From Sipunculus nudus (lineage: Eukaryota; Annelida; Sipuncula; Golfingiida; Sipunculidae): a stretch of 64,000 bases of DNA. A program made the translations under genes and the position numbers. Positions 12,856-23,217 of the stretch are shown in pieces; the first letter of the stretch is position 1, and each line of letters opens with the position of its first letter. The stretch is from the NCBI GenBank assembly GCA_026874595.1, contig CM049321.1, positions 46,119,797 through 46,183,796 on the forward strand. Reading direction: 5' to 3'. Below the pieces are notes generated by a model. It searched no databases. It saw only the letters and a program-made list of their open reading frames with translations, and was not told where the DNA came from.

Positions 12856-15800
12856 TTAACTGTCTGGTTCGGCCACCACATTTGCCTTGGATGTCCTGAA
12901 ATAGAAAACACATGTGATCAAAAGCTAAAAATGTCCATAACAGTTTGAAACGTATAGTTCAAGAGAAGCCATCTAAAAACAGGGCTCAACTACATGATTC
13001 CTAAAAAAAATCATTTACACTCCATAACTGCAAAACTTAACAAGGGCAACCGGAAAAAACAACCGGAAAGGCGGAAAAAAAGCACGCGTCACACACCATG
13101 TGAAACTGAGAGGTACAATCTAATGCAAGCCCTCGGCCATTTTACAAAGAAAAATACCGATAAAATGGGATAATATTTAGAATGCTCCTTTTAATCCAAC
13201 AAAACTTTGCACATGCACATGAACAAGGCGTGATCTGAGCGTTTGCTGCAATGAAATGATAAACATACATGTCATCAGACCCATGGCAGTTAATTTTATT
13301 CGCAGATTTCTTTAGGGCCCCTTTGACGACGTTATACATGGTATACAAAGATTTGAATAAACAAATCAGTGTGACTACACTAAAACCTTTAGTTCTCTTA
13401 GGACGTATATGTTCAGGCAACACACATACTTTAATACAAGTACAGCCTACGGATTATATAGAATGAGCTTTATCAATCAATAGGCCTATAGCTCATGCAT
13501 GCGGGTCCGTCCTCTCAAATAATTGTTTGGATTTCAAGAGTGTGTCATTATAAAATGATATAGGGCAAGTCCGCGAGTTACGGAATGAGATTTTGGACTA
13601 TATTCAATTAAATAATTCAGTAAATAATCACTTATTTTAAATATAAACTATTTCCTGGTAGTGTAGGGTTAGTGAAGTAATTTTATAAACTTTTTTTTGG
13701 TATGGACTTAAGAAGTCAAATTTGGTTAATTAATTAGCATTGGTTACGGAATGATTCAGAGAAATCTCACTTTTGTACCTTGGTGAGAAAACCTGAAAAA
13801 CTCTGTGAAGTGTGCAGAGAATAAAATATATTTATAGGAACATTCAACAGACAACATGACAATGGTTCAATATGTTAAAGTAAATTTATTTAAAATATTA
13901 AATTTACTGATATATTTCAACTTTTAATGGGTTACGGAATGACCAAACTGAGGTAACGGAATGACTGCTTGTGATGGCATGTTGGACAGACATATTATAA
14001 CACGTCTTTTTTTATATAGTGAAATCCTTTCTCAGTTCACAAATTTTGATTGTCTTCCTGAGTAAAAAGTTATCAGAGGTATGTCATTTGAGTCAATCAA
14101 TGAAAGCTTATTCAGCTTCTATTTTCTCACTAAAACATACATTATATCGACGATCCATATTTCCACTTATTCTTCTGACTATTTGTTTCCTGTCAGTAGT
14201 TGCTGTACTAGATGGATCTAGGAAAAAGAAAATATCAGTTTGCATGTTTTTTTTTTAAAAAATGATTTTCAACATTCTCACCCCAAAACCTGTCTATGTG
14301 GGCAACAAACTGCCGGATTGATTGCTTGTCAATTATGTGACATACCTGACAAGAATATAATCACCAATTTTAATATGTTCCTCTTTCTGGGATGAACCTG
14401 TTAAAGTGCACTCAGGTTGGCATTCTTTGGCACCCTCTGATTCTTCTATAAAAATAAATTTAAGGTGGTTCTCAGCAAAGGAGTAAGGGGCATATTGCAC
14501 ATAGTACTTTGATACTGGTCACTTTTACACTGTGAGTTGCTTGAGTATTTGGCAAAGCTTTCATTCCATCCCATTTCTTAATTTTGTTCTGGGGGGGGGG
14601 GGGGGGAGGCATGTTGATACATTGCAGCCTATGCAACCAATGCCACAAACTGTCTGAAATTCCAGCTTTATAGGTAAAATTAAACTTTTTTAATTAACTT
14701 TAGAATTAATAGCAAAACAAAACAGAAACTTGTGAGCCTTAATGATTCCTTTATGAATACCTTGATGTACCACCATATTTTACAATGTGAAGGAAGTTGT
14801 GCTCAGTGGACAGAACCAGGGCCAGCTGTAAGGTAGTTATATGCCAGATGTGTCTGGTTCATATAGCATGGGATTAATTTGCTGTGCATCATCAGTGTTA
14901 TCCTAGCAGTTACCCTTCAGAAAGATCAAAGATATGTATTTAAAGAATGATTAGGCTCTGGTGAGAAACCCATGTGTATTAGTAACTATTACAACTGATT
15001 TAAGCCACAGTAATCATTGATCAACCACAAAACTGTATACTAGTACTTCTACAAGGTCCATTTGATTGCATTCTCCATAAAGATGAGCAATTTCCTCATA
15101 TGTTGATTGATCCCAATCAAAGAAAAGAAAAGCAAGGGCAGGGATACCATGTTAATCATTCTGTAACCTCATTCCGTAACCTTAGAGCTCTGCCATAAAT
15201 TATCATTCCGTAACCATATTATTATTATTAATTAATTTTAAAATTTGTAAATGATTATATTTATTTGAAGCTTTTAATGCACAAAAAGAGGATTTTAAGT
15301 GAGAACTTTTTTTAACCACACCTTTTTGTGTTATTAAACTTTTTCATTATTTTTGGTTACGGAATGAGAGATAATTAGCATATAATAATTAGTGTCAAAC
15401 ACTAACATTTTTTTTCCTAGGATGTGTAAAATTAAAAAAAGTGAAAGGTTATGTTCTTGGGATTAATATGACAGGCAACAAGTTTTTTTTTACTCATTTA
15501 ATGTATTTAGGGATGAGGAAATTTTACCACTCAATTTTTGCACAATTATTATTTTTAAAATACACAAACTTCATGATGAAATATCTCAATCATTCTTCAA
15601 AATAACTAATGTTTTTAAACATATTCTGATAGGACAATATCTCTGCTTTAAGAATCTGTAAAAGACTTGAATTGAAAAGGAAAATGAAATTTTAATGTTT
15701 ATGTCCCATTTTCATGGACCTGCCCTATACAAAGTTCACTTATATGTTATATAAATTTAAGTTCATGCATGTACATGAACTAACTAAGGCATGATATGCA

Positions 15801-16706
15801 GTGTGATATAATGAAAAATGTTAATGCTGCTTATACAGAGGGGTACCGTGGAAAATATATAGTTTTTATCATCAAACTTAACACACCGATTGTTATACAT
15901 TCCTGGCGAGTTCAGATCTTTAAGCTAAGCGGATACGGGCCTGGATACTGTCGAATCGATCGCCACTGAAATTTCATGATCTGCAAGCGGTTATACTATT
16001 CAGGGTAGACAATGTGCATTTATTTTAGCGCGGCAATTTGAAAGAGAAAAACAGCTTTCAGATCCAGTTTTGTTTTTCATCGAAACAGCGCGTTTTGTTC
16101 AAATTCTGTGCACTAAGTGAACTCTGTCATTGATGATTTTTTTCTCTAGTTATTGCCCTTATTTATGATGGTTGGTTCCCTAATATATTTTGTACTTTTG
16201 ACCATACATGCATGCAAGTGCATGCATTTTTGGACTTGTAACCCCCCCCCCCCCCCTATTGCGCAAGTTATCAAATCTGGATCCGCCCCTGCATAATGAA
16301 TGGATTCAAATAAATTGATAATCATTTAATAGTTTACTTACCCTGGGAGAACAGGCCGTGGGCTTGGAATCTTATCGTAATCGTCCCCGACCATGGACAG
16401 GTAATCCGGCTGTTCCACGACCGCTGTTGAGGGTGCATTGTTAGGCCTAGCAGTAAACTGGCTGGGTCCTTTTCCCTTACCGTGGGATACGGTAGATATT
16501 TTTTTGGCAAATCTTTTCAGATCTGCCAGCTGCATGTGCAACTCTGACAGTTGAAAGTATATACCGTTCATTGTTCTGACCACTTGGATCAGGTTCCTCT
16601 CGTTTTCATGTGTGGTGCGGTCCACCCTTCTCAGCATGGCAACGGGGTCGGGAACAAGCTCTTCGTACATTTTCGTATCTTTTCTTTGCCCAGTTGTGTT
16701 ACCCAT
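12856..16706 (-). CDS. Two-exon gene model, 134-aa protein with N-terminal MGNTTG
   Basis: Exon 1 runs from ATG at 16706 to 16342 and ends at a strong donor (CCAGG|GTAAGT). Exon 2 runs 12895-12856 after a pyrimidine-rich acceptor (TTTTCTATTTCAG) and ends in TAA. The lengths 365 + 40 nt give 135 codons in phase. The protein starts MGNTTGQRKD, a possible N-myristoylation context (Gly2). Its middle is helical and heptad-like, with many Leu/Met/Asn residues (for example FQLSELHMQLADLKRFAKK), followed by a basic, Ser/Pro-rich tail ending in EPDS. The sequence before the ATG resembles a splice acceptor (GGTTGTCTCAG), so there may be a 5' UTR exon. The family is not recognised. The 3.4-kb intron holds a DNA transposon. 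A single-exon version ending at 16338 is possible but would ignore the donor. Confidence 0.5.
13563..15725. mobile_element. TA-flanked DNA transposon with subterminal repeats
   Basis: Inverted ends GGGCAAGTCC (13563-13572) and GGACCTGCCC (15716-15725) match at 9 of 10 positions and are flanked by TA on both sides. The element is about 2.16 kb. Eight copies of a 13-bp motif (GGTTACGGAATGA, one or two mismatches in some) lie toward the two ends: four at 13577-13964 in plus orientation, three inverted at 15156-15215, and one plus at 15355-15367. Minus-strand exon-like pieces (an EEHIKIGDYILVR stretch near 14350-14400; DRKQIVRRISGNMDRRYNV near 14150-14210 after an acceptor-like site) may be remnants of its own gene. 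TA targets suggest a Tc1/mariner-like superfamily, but no DDE motif is visible. Confidence 0.65.
14110..14460 (-). pseudogene. Possible remnant ORF of the 13.6-15.7 kb transposon
   Basis: On the minus strand, a piece reading ECTLTGSSQKEEHIKIGDYI ends at a GTATGT-like donor. A second piece begins after a TTTTTCCTAG acceptor and reads DPSSTATTDRKQ then VRRISGNMDRRYNVCF. These look like exons of a decayed protein; 'IGDYILV' patterns occur near the ends of some transposon-encoded proteins. Both are short, and stops follow. Function is unknown. Confidence 0.3.
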
Positions 16707-17314
16707 TTTTTTTCTACAATGCAGCAGACTATTCTGAGACAACCGTGGAACATTTTGATATTGATAAGGAAAAGTCTTACCCCTTATCAGATATACTAAT
16801 GGCTGTGTGGAGAGATGGATGCGTGATCTTAATATGTGTTTTATTTTGAACCTGATGTATCTAAATGATCAGTTTTGTCTTGTTTTGGACCCGGCTTTGA
16901 TTGCATGATTAGATTTTGTGCATCCGGATCCATAAACATCGGTCTTTTTCTGAAATAAAAGGTAAATTCGCCCACAAGTACATCACGACAGTGCAGCACT
17001 CGCATCCCGGAAAGGCTGCAAAAAATCGAACCTATATTCGGTTGAGGTTCGAATTCATCCCTTACGACGTTGAGCCTTATACTCAACCCCTAGACCATAG
17101 AAGCGTCTTGTCTGGAAATTTTTAATAATGAATCAGTTTGGTAATGTTTGATCAGATTTCTAATTTATTGATTGGCATGGAGATTTGGATTTTTTATCAT
17201 TTTGAATGGATTCGGACCAAGTATAAAATATTATATTTCTGAGAACATCCAACAACCACGATTCATGGTGTTTTAGTGTGCGGAGAGCTTTTGCATATTT
17301 TGACATGGAAGTAT
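16707..17314. other. Unassigned flank of the provirus
   Basis: No gene is recognised. The interval contains a tRNA-promoter-like phrase on the minus strand near 17090 that I did not accept as a tRNA. Confidence 0.4.
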
Positions 17315-18016
17315 TGATATGAGTAGAGAACTTATGTTTATCTTATTTTTTATAATGATGATAATTATTGAAAGGTGTAGGTATTCATTGTTGTTTATAA
17401 TGGAATGTATAGTAAATAGTAGTGTAAATTGAGGTTCATTTAGAATAGTCACAGATATACTGTTAAAAAAAAGATTGAATGCCAAGATATCTAGAAACAT
17501 TTAGGGTGAACCAGTTATGAATGTAATAATTACTATTAAGTAATATAAATGTCTTATATCTTAGAAAGAAAGAGAACAAGGATGTAGTTAACATAAAAGA
17601 CACAGAAGGCACGGATAGTAAATATTCGTTTAAGCCAGATAGAGAGAAGGCAGAAGTTCATAGACAGACTTGTTGGTACATGTCACAATTAATAGCACTG
17701 ACCATACAGTAATAAACTCATAAAGTCTCGGCGGACACACATGCAGTGAAAGGAACAGACAACTCTTGCATACATTATCTCAACACAATTTACATAATCC
17801 AGACATACGGTCACAATTAAGTCATAAAAGAACATTCACCAGATCTAGCCACTACGTCAGCAACAACTCTCATACAACAGGCATCAACAGTTCAGCTTTG
17901 TTACATAAGGGAGCACCTAGTACAAATCCCAGATTTGAAAGTAAAATGAACAACAATAAGTGGAATATATACAAGTTTATTATATACAAGTCTGGGCAGA
18001 GAGACCCATGTAAAGA

Positions 18017-18050
18017 TATATATAGGTAGTCAGGGATAGATAAGTCAGTC
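18017..18050 (+). promoter_or_regulatory. LTR core promoter: TATA box plus TCAGTC initiator
   Basis: TATATATA at 18017-18024 is followed 28 nt later by TCAGTC at 18045-18050, the spacing and initiator sequence expected of an RNA polymerase II core promoter. It is conserved in the 3' LTR (TATA at 29809-29816) and the solo LTR. It places the U3/R boundary near 18047. Confidence 0.65.
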
Positions 18051-18433
18051 AGCAGCAGTCAGCGAATGAACGAATAAGAAGATGGTAATAGATGAAAGCA
18101 AGCAGTGGTCATCGGGTCTCCCGGCTGATCGTTCAGTTCTTGGTGCTGTCACTATCTGTAACAACAGGAGGTAACTATTGTATCTCAAGCTGTATTAGCA
18201 AGAGACACTGATACGATCTGTGTGTATTAAGTGACTATCGTGAAGTGATGTACATTATGTAACAAAAACTATATTATATTAGAAGAACAGACTGACTGGA
18301 AGCATTAAGAATTATTAAGAAGAGTACTGCTATGTGAAGTATCAATACCGTGTGAAGTCGAATGTCAAATTATTACATACTAATGTGATCACCAAGGATA
18401 ATTATGTGAATAATCACTATGCCGAAGATTCAG

Positions 18434-18439
18434 AATAAA
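18434..18439 (+). terminator. LTR polyadenylation signal AATAAA
   Basis: AATAAA about 63 nt before the LTR end, downstream of the promoter, so R would be about 400 nt and U5 about 45 nt. The same hexamer is present in all three LTR copies. Confidence 0.65.
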
Positions 18440-18504
18440 GAGACTTGATTTACAATCTATCCCTTGTTATATCTGGGTCATCCCCCCCCCAGCCTTATAA
18501 CAAT

Positions 18505-18522
18505 TGGTGGAGAATCCGGGTA
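18505..18522 (+). promoter_or_regulatory. Primer-binding site
   Basis: TGGTGGAGAATCCGGGTA starts 2 nt after the LTR's terminal CA. It begins with TGG, as expected for pairing with a tRNA 3' CCA end. I cannot name the tRNA without a tRNA set. Confidence 0.6.
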
Positions 18523-18580
18523 CATTTTTCAAAATTTGAACACTTAAAAGTGGCTAGTGAAAATTTAACAATAACAGAAA

Positions 18581-19549
18581 ATGGAAGAAATAACAATAAC
18601 AGACAATATCAACAACATATGTACAATAGAACAGATAGGAGAAAAGGCCCTTCCTAAATATACAGGAACGGAAAATGCTAAGCGCTGGCTGGACAGGTTT
18701 AACTGTGTTGCCAAACTTGCTGGGTGGCTTCCTGTAAAAGAAATGTCAAGCTCGCCTGACAAGAGAGCTTCAGTATTCCCGATTATGCTGCAACATGACA
18801 GTGCCGCGGATGTGTGGTATAACACCTTAACACAAGCTGTAAAAGACTCTTTTGACCTCCTTACAGAAGCCTTCTAAAAACGCTTTAACAACGAAGAAGG
18901 ATTAAGATTACTACGCATAAGAGAATTCCAGGAACGTAAATTAAGACCCGGGGAAATTGTTGATCAGTTCGTTGATGACATACGTGGTATGGGTCAAAAC
19001 CTTGACAAGAGCGAACAGGACTTATGTGACGCCATCAAAATGGGTCTACCAGCGTCTATGCAACAGTTTGTTGAAGGCAAGGAACCTGAGAATTTACAGC
19101 AGCTAGTAAAATATGCGAGGTTAGCGGCCACGTTCAGCCCACCGCCAGTACAGAGTCTACAGCTCAGTGTGGATGAGCTAAGTGATAAGATCTGCCACAC
19201 CGTCCTGGACAAGCTATCAAGTGACAACAAACAGCGGCTACCAGCTCCAACCATGGAAAATCGCCACAAGACGCCTAGAAACAACTTCCACGGACCAACG
19301 ACCAGAACGACTATAAGTCAACACCAGAGATACAGACCACCAACACAAGGACCAACCACCTTCATCCGCCCAGGTAAAATGAATGTATCACCATGTTACC
19401 GGTGTGGTAGAACACACCTGAGTAAGGACTGCCTACATTTAAATAGTCAATGTTACTTTTGTGGGAAAATGGGACATTTAGCAAGAGTCTGTAGAAGGGC
19501 CAGAAATGGCATGACGCCAAATAGACCCTTCAATAATGGTAGACAATAG
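18581..19549 (+). pseudogene. gag: Gag polyprotein, interrupted by one in-frame stop
   Basis: The ATG at 18581 opens a frame continuing to TAG at 19547-19549, broken only by TAA at 18875-18877. The capsid-like part contains KRWLDRFNCVAKLAGW and, after the stop, a stretch rich in FQERKLRPGEIVDQF, the pattern of Ty3/Gypsy Gag proteins. Two zinc knuckles follow: C-x2-C-x3-H-x4-C (CYRCGRTHLSKDC, slightly short spacing) and a canonical C-x2-C-x4-H-x4-C (CYFCGKMGHLARVC). These bind genomic RNA during particle assembly. The total of about 322 codons is normal for the group. The frame is otherwise undamaged, so the TAA is a point change or a recoded codon. The protease frame follows without a frame change. 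Confidence 0.85.
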
Positions 19550-20515
19550 GAACACGTGCCTGAATCTGGAGTAAGGTCCATTCCTTTTCAAAATTCCAGT
19601 AACAATAAGAAACATAAAAATATCAACCAATGTGCATCATCCAACAGTCTACCTAGAGTTTTAGCTAATGTAAAACCTCCAAAACAAATTAGTAGGGTAT
19701 CAGCCACAGTAAATTCCATGCAAATACAATGTCTATTAGACACAGGTGCCAGGGTATCTTGCATAAATGGAGAGATTGTACAGGCCCATGAAGTAATAAA
19801 TAAACTTCCTTTAAGACCAGCACCCTCAAGTTACGTGAGAGGTGTTGGTAATTCATTAATAAGAGTAAAAGGAATAATAGAACTGGAGATCAGTATGGGA
19901 AATTTTACTGGAGTCCATGAATTTTTTGTTCTAGAAAGAATGACCATGCCATTAATTTTAGGGATAGATTTCCTTAAGAAATACCAGGCAAACATGAATT
20001 TTTCTGATTGCTCACTATCATTACTGAACAATGCCTATACCATTCCCATAACTGGAAATAAACAAGCAGCCCAATGTTCTATGCTACGGCTGGCATGTAA
20101 TGTAAACTGTCCACCCATGTCAGAAATTCTCCTTCCTGTGTATATGCGAGCACCTTGTTCAAGCCCTCTTATTGGTCAAGTAACACCTAATAAAACTCTC
20201 TCAAAATCAAAGGGTTTAACCGGCGCATTCAGTGTAAATACCATAAATCGGTGCAAGACAAACGTGAGAGTCCTCAATCCTTCCAATAAACCTGTACGTT
20301 TACAAAGAGGCTACCCAGTGGCCTTATTTCACCCTATTCAGGAAGACTCAGAGACTATAAACATTCTAGATAGACAGACAGATATCAGTGTAAATCAAAT
20401 AGAGACGGAAAGACTAACAGACCAAGAATATAAGGACATAGCCAAATCTCTAGATTTTAATTGGGAAAACTCTCAGTTATCAGAAGCAGAAATTGACAGT
20501 TACAAATATTTTTAG
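19550..20515 (+). CDS. pro: Aspartic protease region (pro), in frame with gag after an amber stop
   Basis: The frame opens immediately after gag's TAG (19547-19549) and has no ATG before the catalytic motif. It should therefore be made by readthrough of the amber codon, or by translation of a parent copy without the stop. The retroviral-type protease core is LLDTGARVSCIN, with the catalytic Asp codon at 19739-19741, followed by a hydrophobic strand and LILGIDFLKKY, the second conserved protease motif. About 320 codons. The frame ends with TTT TAG at 20510-20515, where the pol frame lies one base back. Its job is to cleave the Gag and Pol polyproteins. Confidence 0.8.
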   Translation, partial: EHVPESGVRSIPFQNSSNNKKHKNINQCASSNSLPRVLANVKPPKQISRVSATVNSMQIQCLLDTGARVSCINGEIVQAHEVINKLPLRPAPSSYVRGVGNSLIRVKGIIELEISMGNFTGVHEFFVLERMTMPLILGIDFLKKYQANMNFSDCSLSLLNNAYTIPITGNKQAAQCSMLRLACNVNCPPMSEILLPVYMRAPCSSPLIGQVTPNKTLSKSKGLTGAFSVNTINRCKTNVRVLNPSNKPVRLQRGYPVALFHPIQEDSETINILDRQTDISVNQIETERLTDQEYKDIAKSLDFNWENSQLSEAEIDSYKYF

Positions 20516-23217
20516 GCTCACATAGAGATGTTTTTGCCACAAACCTGTCAGAGTTAGGCTGTACCCAGACATTTTCCCATTCAATAGACACTGGCGATGC
20601 CTCACCGATCAGGTTGGCACCTTACAGAGTAAATCCAGTTAAAAAGGCAGAAATGGAGAAACAAGTCAATGAAATGCTAGATGCTGGTATTATCAAACAC
20701 AGTACTTCTTTATGGCAAGCACCCGCTCTGTTAGTACCGAAGAAAAATGGAACTTATAGATTTGCTGTTGACTACAGGAAGTTAAATGCAGTAACTAAGC
20801 CTGTTAGCCACCCCTTACCAAGGATTGAAGATGTTTTTGACAGCATTGGACAGGCAAAGGCTAAAATTTTCTCTGTATTAGATATGGCATCAGGATTTTG
20901 GCAAATTCCAATGCATCCTGACTCAGTAGACAAAACAGGGTTCGTAACACACGAAGGAACGTACGCGTGGAACGTTATGCCCTTCGGATTACGCAATAGC
21001 CCATCGAGCTTCACCAATGCTCTATCTCATATTTTACATGGTTTAACATTTAAAAATGCTGTAATTTATGTAGATGACATCCTGGTTTACAGCCAAAATT
21101 TAACTGAACATATGGACCATTTGTCACAAATATTTGTTAGACTCAGACAGGCCAATCTAAAGCTAAAACCATCAAAATGTCAATTTGCGACACCAAGGGT
21201 CAACTTCTTGGGTCACATGATTTCGACCAAAGGCGTGGAAATGGATCATGCTAAAACTAAAGCTGTCTCAGAATTCCCAGAACCTAAAAATGTTAAACAG
21301 GTACGGAGTTTCCTTGGCCTATGCAATTACTATCGGAAATTTGTCAAGGACTATTCTAAAATAACATATCCCTTGACCAAACTACTGCACAAGGACACAC
21401 CATTTTTATGGGACGACACCTGCCAATCAGCATTTGACAGGCTGAAACAGGCAATGACCACTGAACCAGTTGTGTTAGCCTATCCTGATTTTGACAAGGA
21501 ATTCATTTTGTACACGGACGCTTCAGACTATGCCATTGGTTACATACTTGGTCAAAAAGACGATCAGGACAAAGAACATGTAATAGCATATGGTGGACGA
21601 AATCTAAGGACTAATGAAAGGAAGTGGGGAATAACTGACAAGGAATGTGTCGCTGTGGTTGAGGGTATTAAACACTTCAATGTGTATTTGTCTAATGACA
21701 ACCCATTCACCATTGTTACAGACCACAGGGCTCTAGTCTATCTCGACTCTCGTAAAAACACCTCTGCAAGACTTGCTAGATGGGCACTCCAATTACAACA
21801 TTATAAATACAAAATTGTGTACAAGGTCGGGAGTTTGAATTCAAATGCAGATGCACTCTCAAGAAGGGAATATTCAGATATTTCAGGGGAAAAACCTATT
21901 ATCTCCACTACCAATGAATTACCCAATACAGATATAGATAATCCAAACAACAACCAATTAGAATATCATATCACATATGATAACCCAAACCCTGTTCCTG
22001 TAGGAAACCAGTTACAAGTACTTGCCTTAGTTACTGACCAGTACAATGACACTGAACCGTTTGAACTAGCCAACCAGCTACTACCTGACAAGGCTAAACA
22101 GTTATCACAATATCAACTGAGTGATCCTGACTTGACCCTTATCATTAACTATCTCAAGGATAAGAACGACCTCCCTGAGGACCAGCGGATGGCCCGCAAT
22201 ATCATACTAGAAAGTATAGACTATTTTATTGACAACGATCTCTTATATCATACATACTATCCACGGGGTAAGAATAAACAATGCAGGCAACCAATTATTC
22301 AGCTAGTAATTCCCAGAGCATTGAGGGATGACCTGCTCAGGTCATATCATGACTCATTAGCCGCAGGTTGTCATACGGGGGTTTCCCGAACTTATGATTC
22401 CATCAAATCAAAGTATTATTGGCACTCAATGCATACTGATGTAGTAAATTACATCAAGTCTTGTCAAGCATGTCAGTCAGCTAAACGCCACTTCCATGCA
22501 AAACAGGCACCACTAACGAACTACCCTATAGCATCAGCCTTCAGTAGAGTACACCTGGATATCACAGGGCCATTTAAGACCACCCCACAAGGATACAAAT
22601 ATATCCTTGTCATGGTAGACAGTTTTACTAAGTGGATAGAAGCTGTACCTCTAAAGGATCAAAATGCTCAAACCATTGCTGATGCATTTTATACCACCTT
22701 CATCACAAGATTCGGTGCGCCACACATTCTAGTATCAGATAGAGGAGCTAATTTCATGTCACACCTCATAAAACATCTGTGTAAACTATTTCAAATCACA
22801 AAGGTGGAAACCAGTGCATACCACCCATCTGCCAATGGTCAAGTTGAAGTGTATAATAGGTCACTGACACAAACACTACGCACTTACGTAAGTGCAGACC
22901 AGAACAATTGGGCAGACCTGTTACCTAGTATTTTAATGGGCATGCGCTGTAAACCTCAATCACAAATTCCGGGTTACAGTCCATTCGAAGTAGTCTTTGG
23001 CAAGAAACCTGTGCTACCCATTGATGTACAGTTATTACCACCACCACAAATTGGTCCAGTAGGTCAGGAATACCTAGTTACATTACAAAGTAGACTATCA
23101 CAAATTCAGTCCATAGTTAATGAAGCAACTGCTGTCAATAAAACCAAAATGAAAGAACACCAAGATAAAAATTCTACAAATCCTACCTATCAAGTGGGAG
23201 ACAGAGTCATGCTTTAA
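20515..23217 (+). CDS. pol: Pol: reverse transcriptase, RNase H and integrase
   Basis: The frame lies -1 relative to pro and is open from about 20512. The protein passes through HRDVFATNLSELGC and IDTGDASPIR, the usual Ty3/Gypsy entry to RT, so no separate ATG is expected. RT contains YVDDILVYS (YVDD at 21067-21078) and FLGHMIS. RNase H has LYTDASDYAIGY, a KECVAVVEGIKHF helix and VTDHRALVYL. Integrase has an HHCC-type zinc domain (AGCHTGVSRTYDSIKSKYYW ... CQACQ), then catalytic Asp in HLDITGPF, Asp in VSDRGANF and Glu in SANGQVEVYNR, the D,D-35-E triad. The frame stops at TAA 23215-23217 directly after DRVML, in the middle of the integrase C-terminal region, so this is a nonsense break and not a natural end. 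All catalytic residues I looked for are present. Confidence 0.92.
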   Translation, partial: GSHRDVFATNLSELGCTQTFSHSIDTGDASPIRLAPYRVNPVKKAEMEKQVNEMLDAGIIKHSTSLWQAPALLVPKKNGTYRFAVDYRKLNAVTKPVSHPLPRIEDVFDSIGQAKAKIFSVLDMASGFWQIPMHPDSVDKTGFVTHEGTYAWNVMPFGLRNSPSSFTNALSHILHGLTFKNAVIYVDDILVYSQNLTEHMDHLSQIFVRLRQANLKLKPSKCQFATPRVNFLGHMISTKGVEMDHAKTKAVSEFPEPKNVKQVRSFLGLCNYYRKFVKDYSKITYPLTKLLHKDTPFLWDDTCQSAFDRLKQAMTTEPVVLAYPDFDKEFILYTDASDYAIGYILGQKDDQDKEHVIAYGGRNLRTNERKWGITDKECVAVVEGIKHFNVYLSNDNPFTIVTDHRALVYLDSRKNTSARLARWALQLQHYKYKIVYKVGSLNSNADALSRREYSDISGEKPIISTTNELPNTDIDNPNNNQLEYHITYDNPNPVPVGNQLQVLALVTDQYNDTEPFELANQLLPDKAKQLSQYQLSDPDLTLIINYLKDKNDLPEDQRMARNIILESIDYFIDNDLLYHTYYPRGKNKQCRQPIIQLVIPRALRDDLLRSYHDSLAAGCHTGVSRTYDSIKSKYYWHSMHTDVVNYIKSCQACQSAKRHFHAKQAPLTNYPIASAFSRVHLDITGPFKTTPQGYKYILVMVDSFTKWIEAVPLKDQNAQTIADAFYTTFITRFGAPHILVSDRGANFMSHLIKHLCKLFQITKVETSAYHPSANGQVEVYNRSLTQTLRTYVSADQNNWADLLPSILMGMRCKPQSQIPGYSPFEVVFGKKPVLPIDVQLLPPPQIGPVGQEYLVTLQSRLSQIQSIVNEATAVNKTKMKEHQDKNSTNPTYQVGDRVML

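Larger units (their letters stand above)
17315..18502 (+). repeat. 5' LTR
   Basis: 1188 bp, near-identical to 29108-30293 and 37524-38708. It starts TGATATGAG and ends CTTATAACA, so the ends are imperfect inverses (TG...CA). Similarity to the solo LTR may extend about 14 bp further left (TGACA.GG), leaving the exact start open. It carries a TATA box and initiator near 18017-18050 and a polyadenylation signal at 18434. Confidence 0.9.

Noticed and set aside
17015-17098. tRNA-like A and B box phrases (TGGTCTAGGGG, GGTTCGATT) on the minus strand
   Set aside because: Box spacing is too long and no cloverleaf with a paired acceptor stem could be drawn. A tRNA-derived SINE remains possible.
17766-18029. 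87-codon frame present in all three LTR copies
   Set aside because: It starts at TTG, lies in U3 upstream of the TATA box, and identity is explained by LTR similarity.
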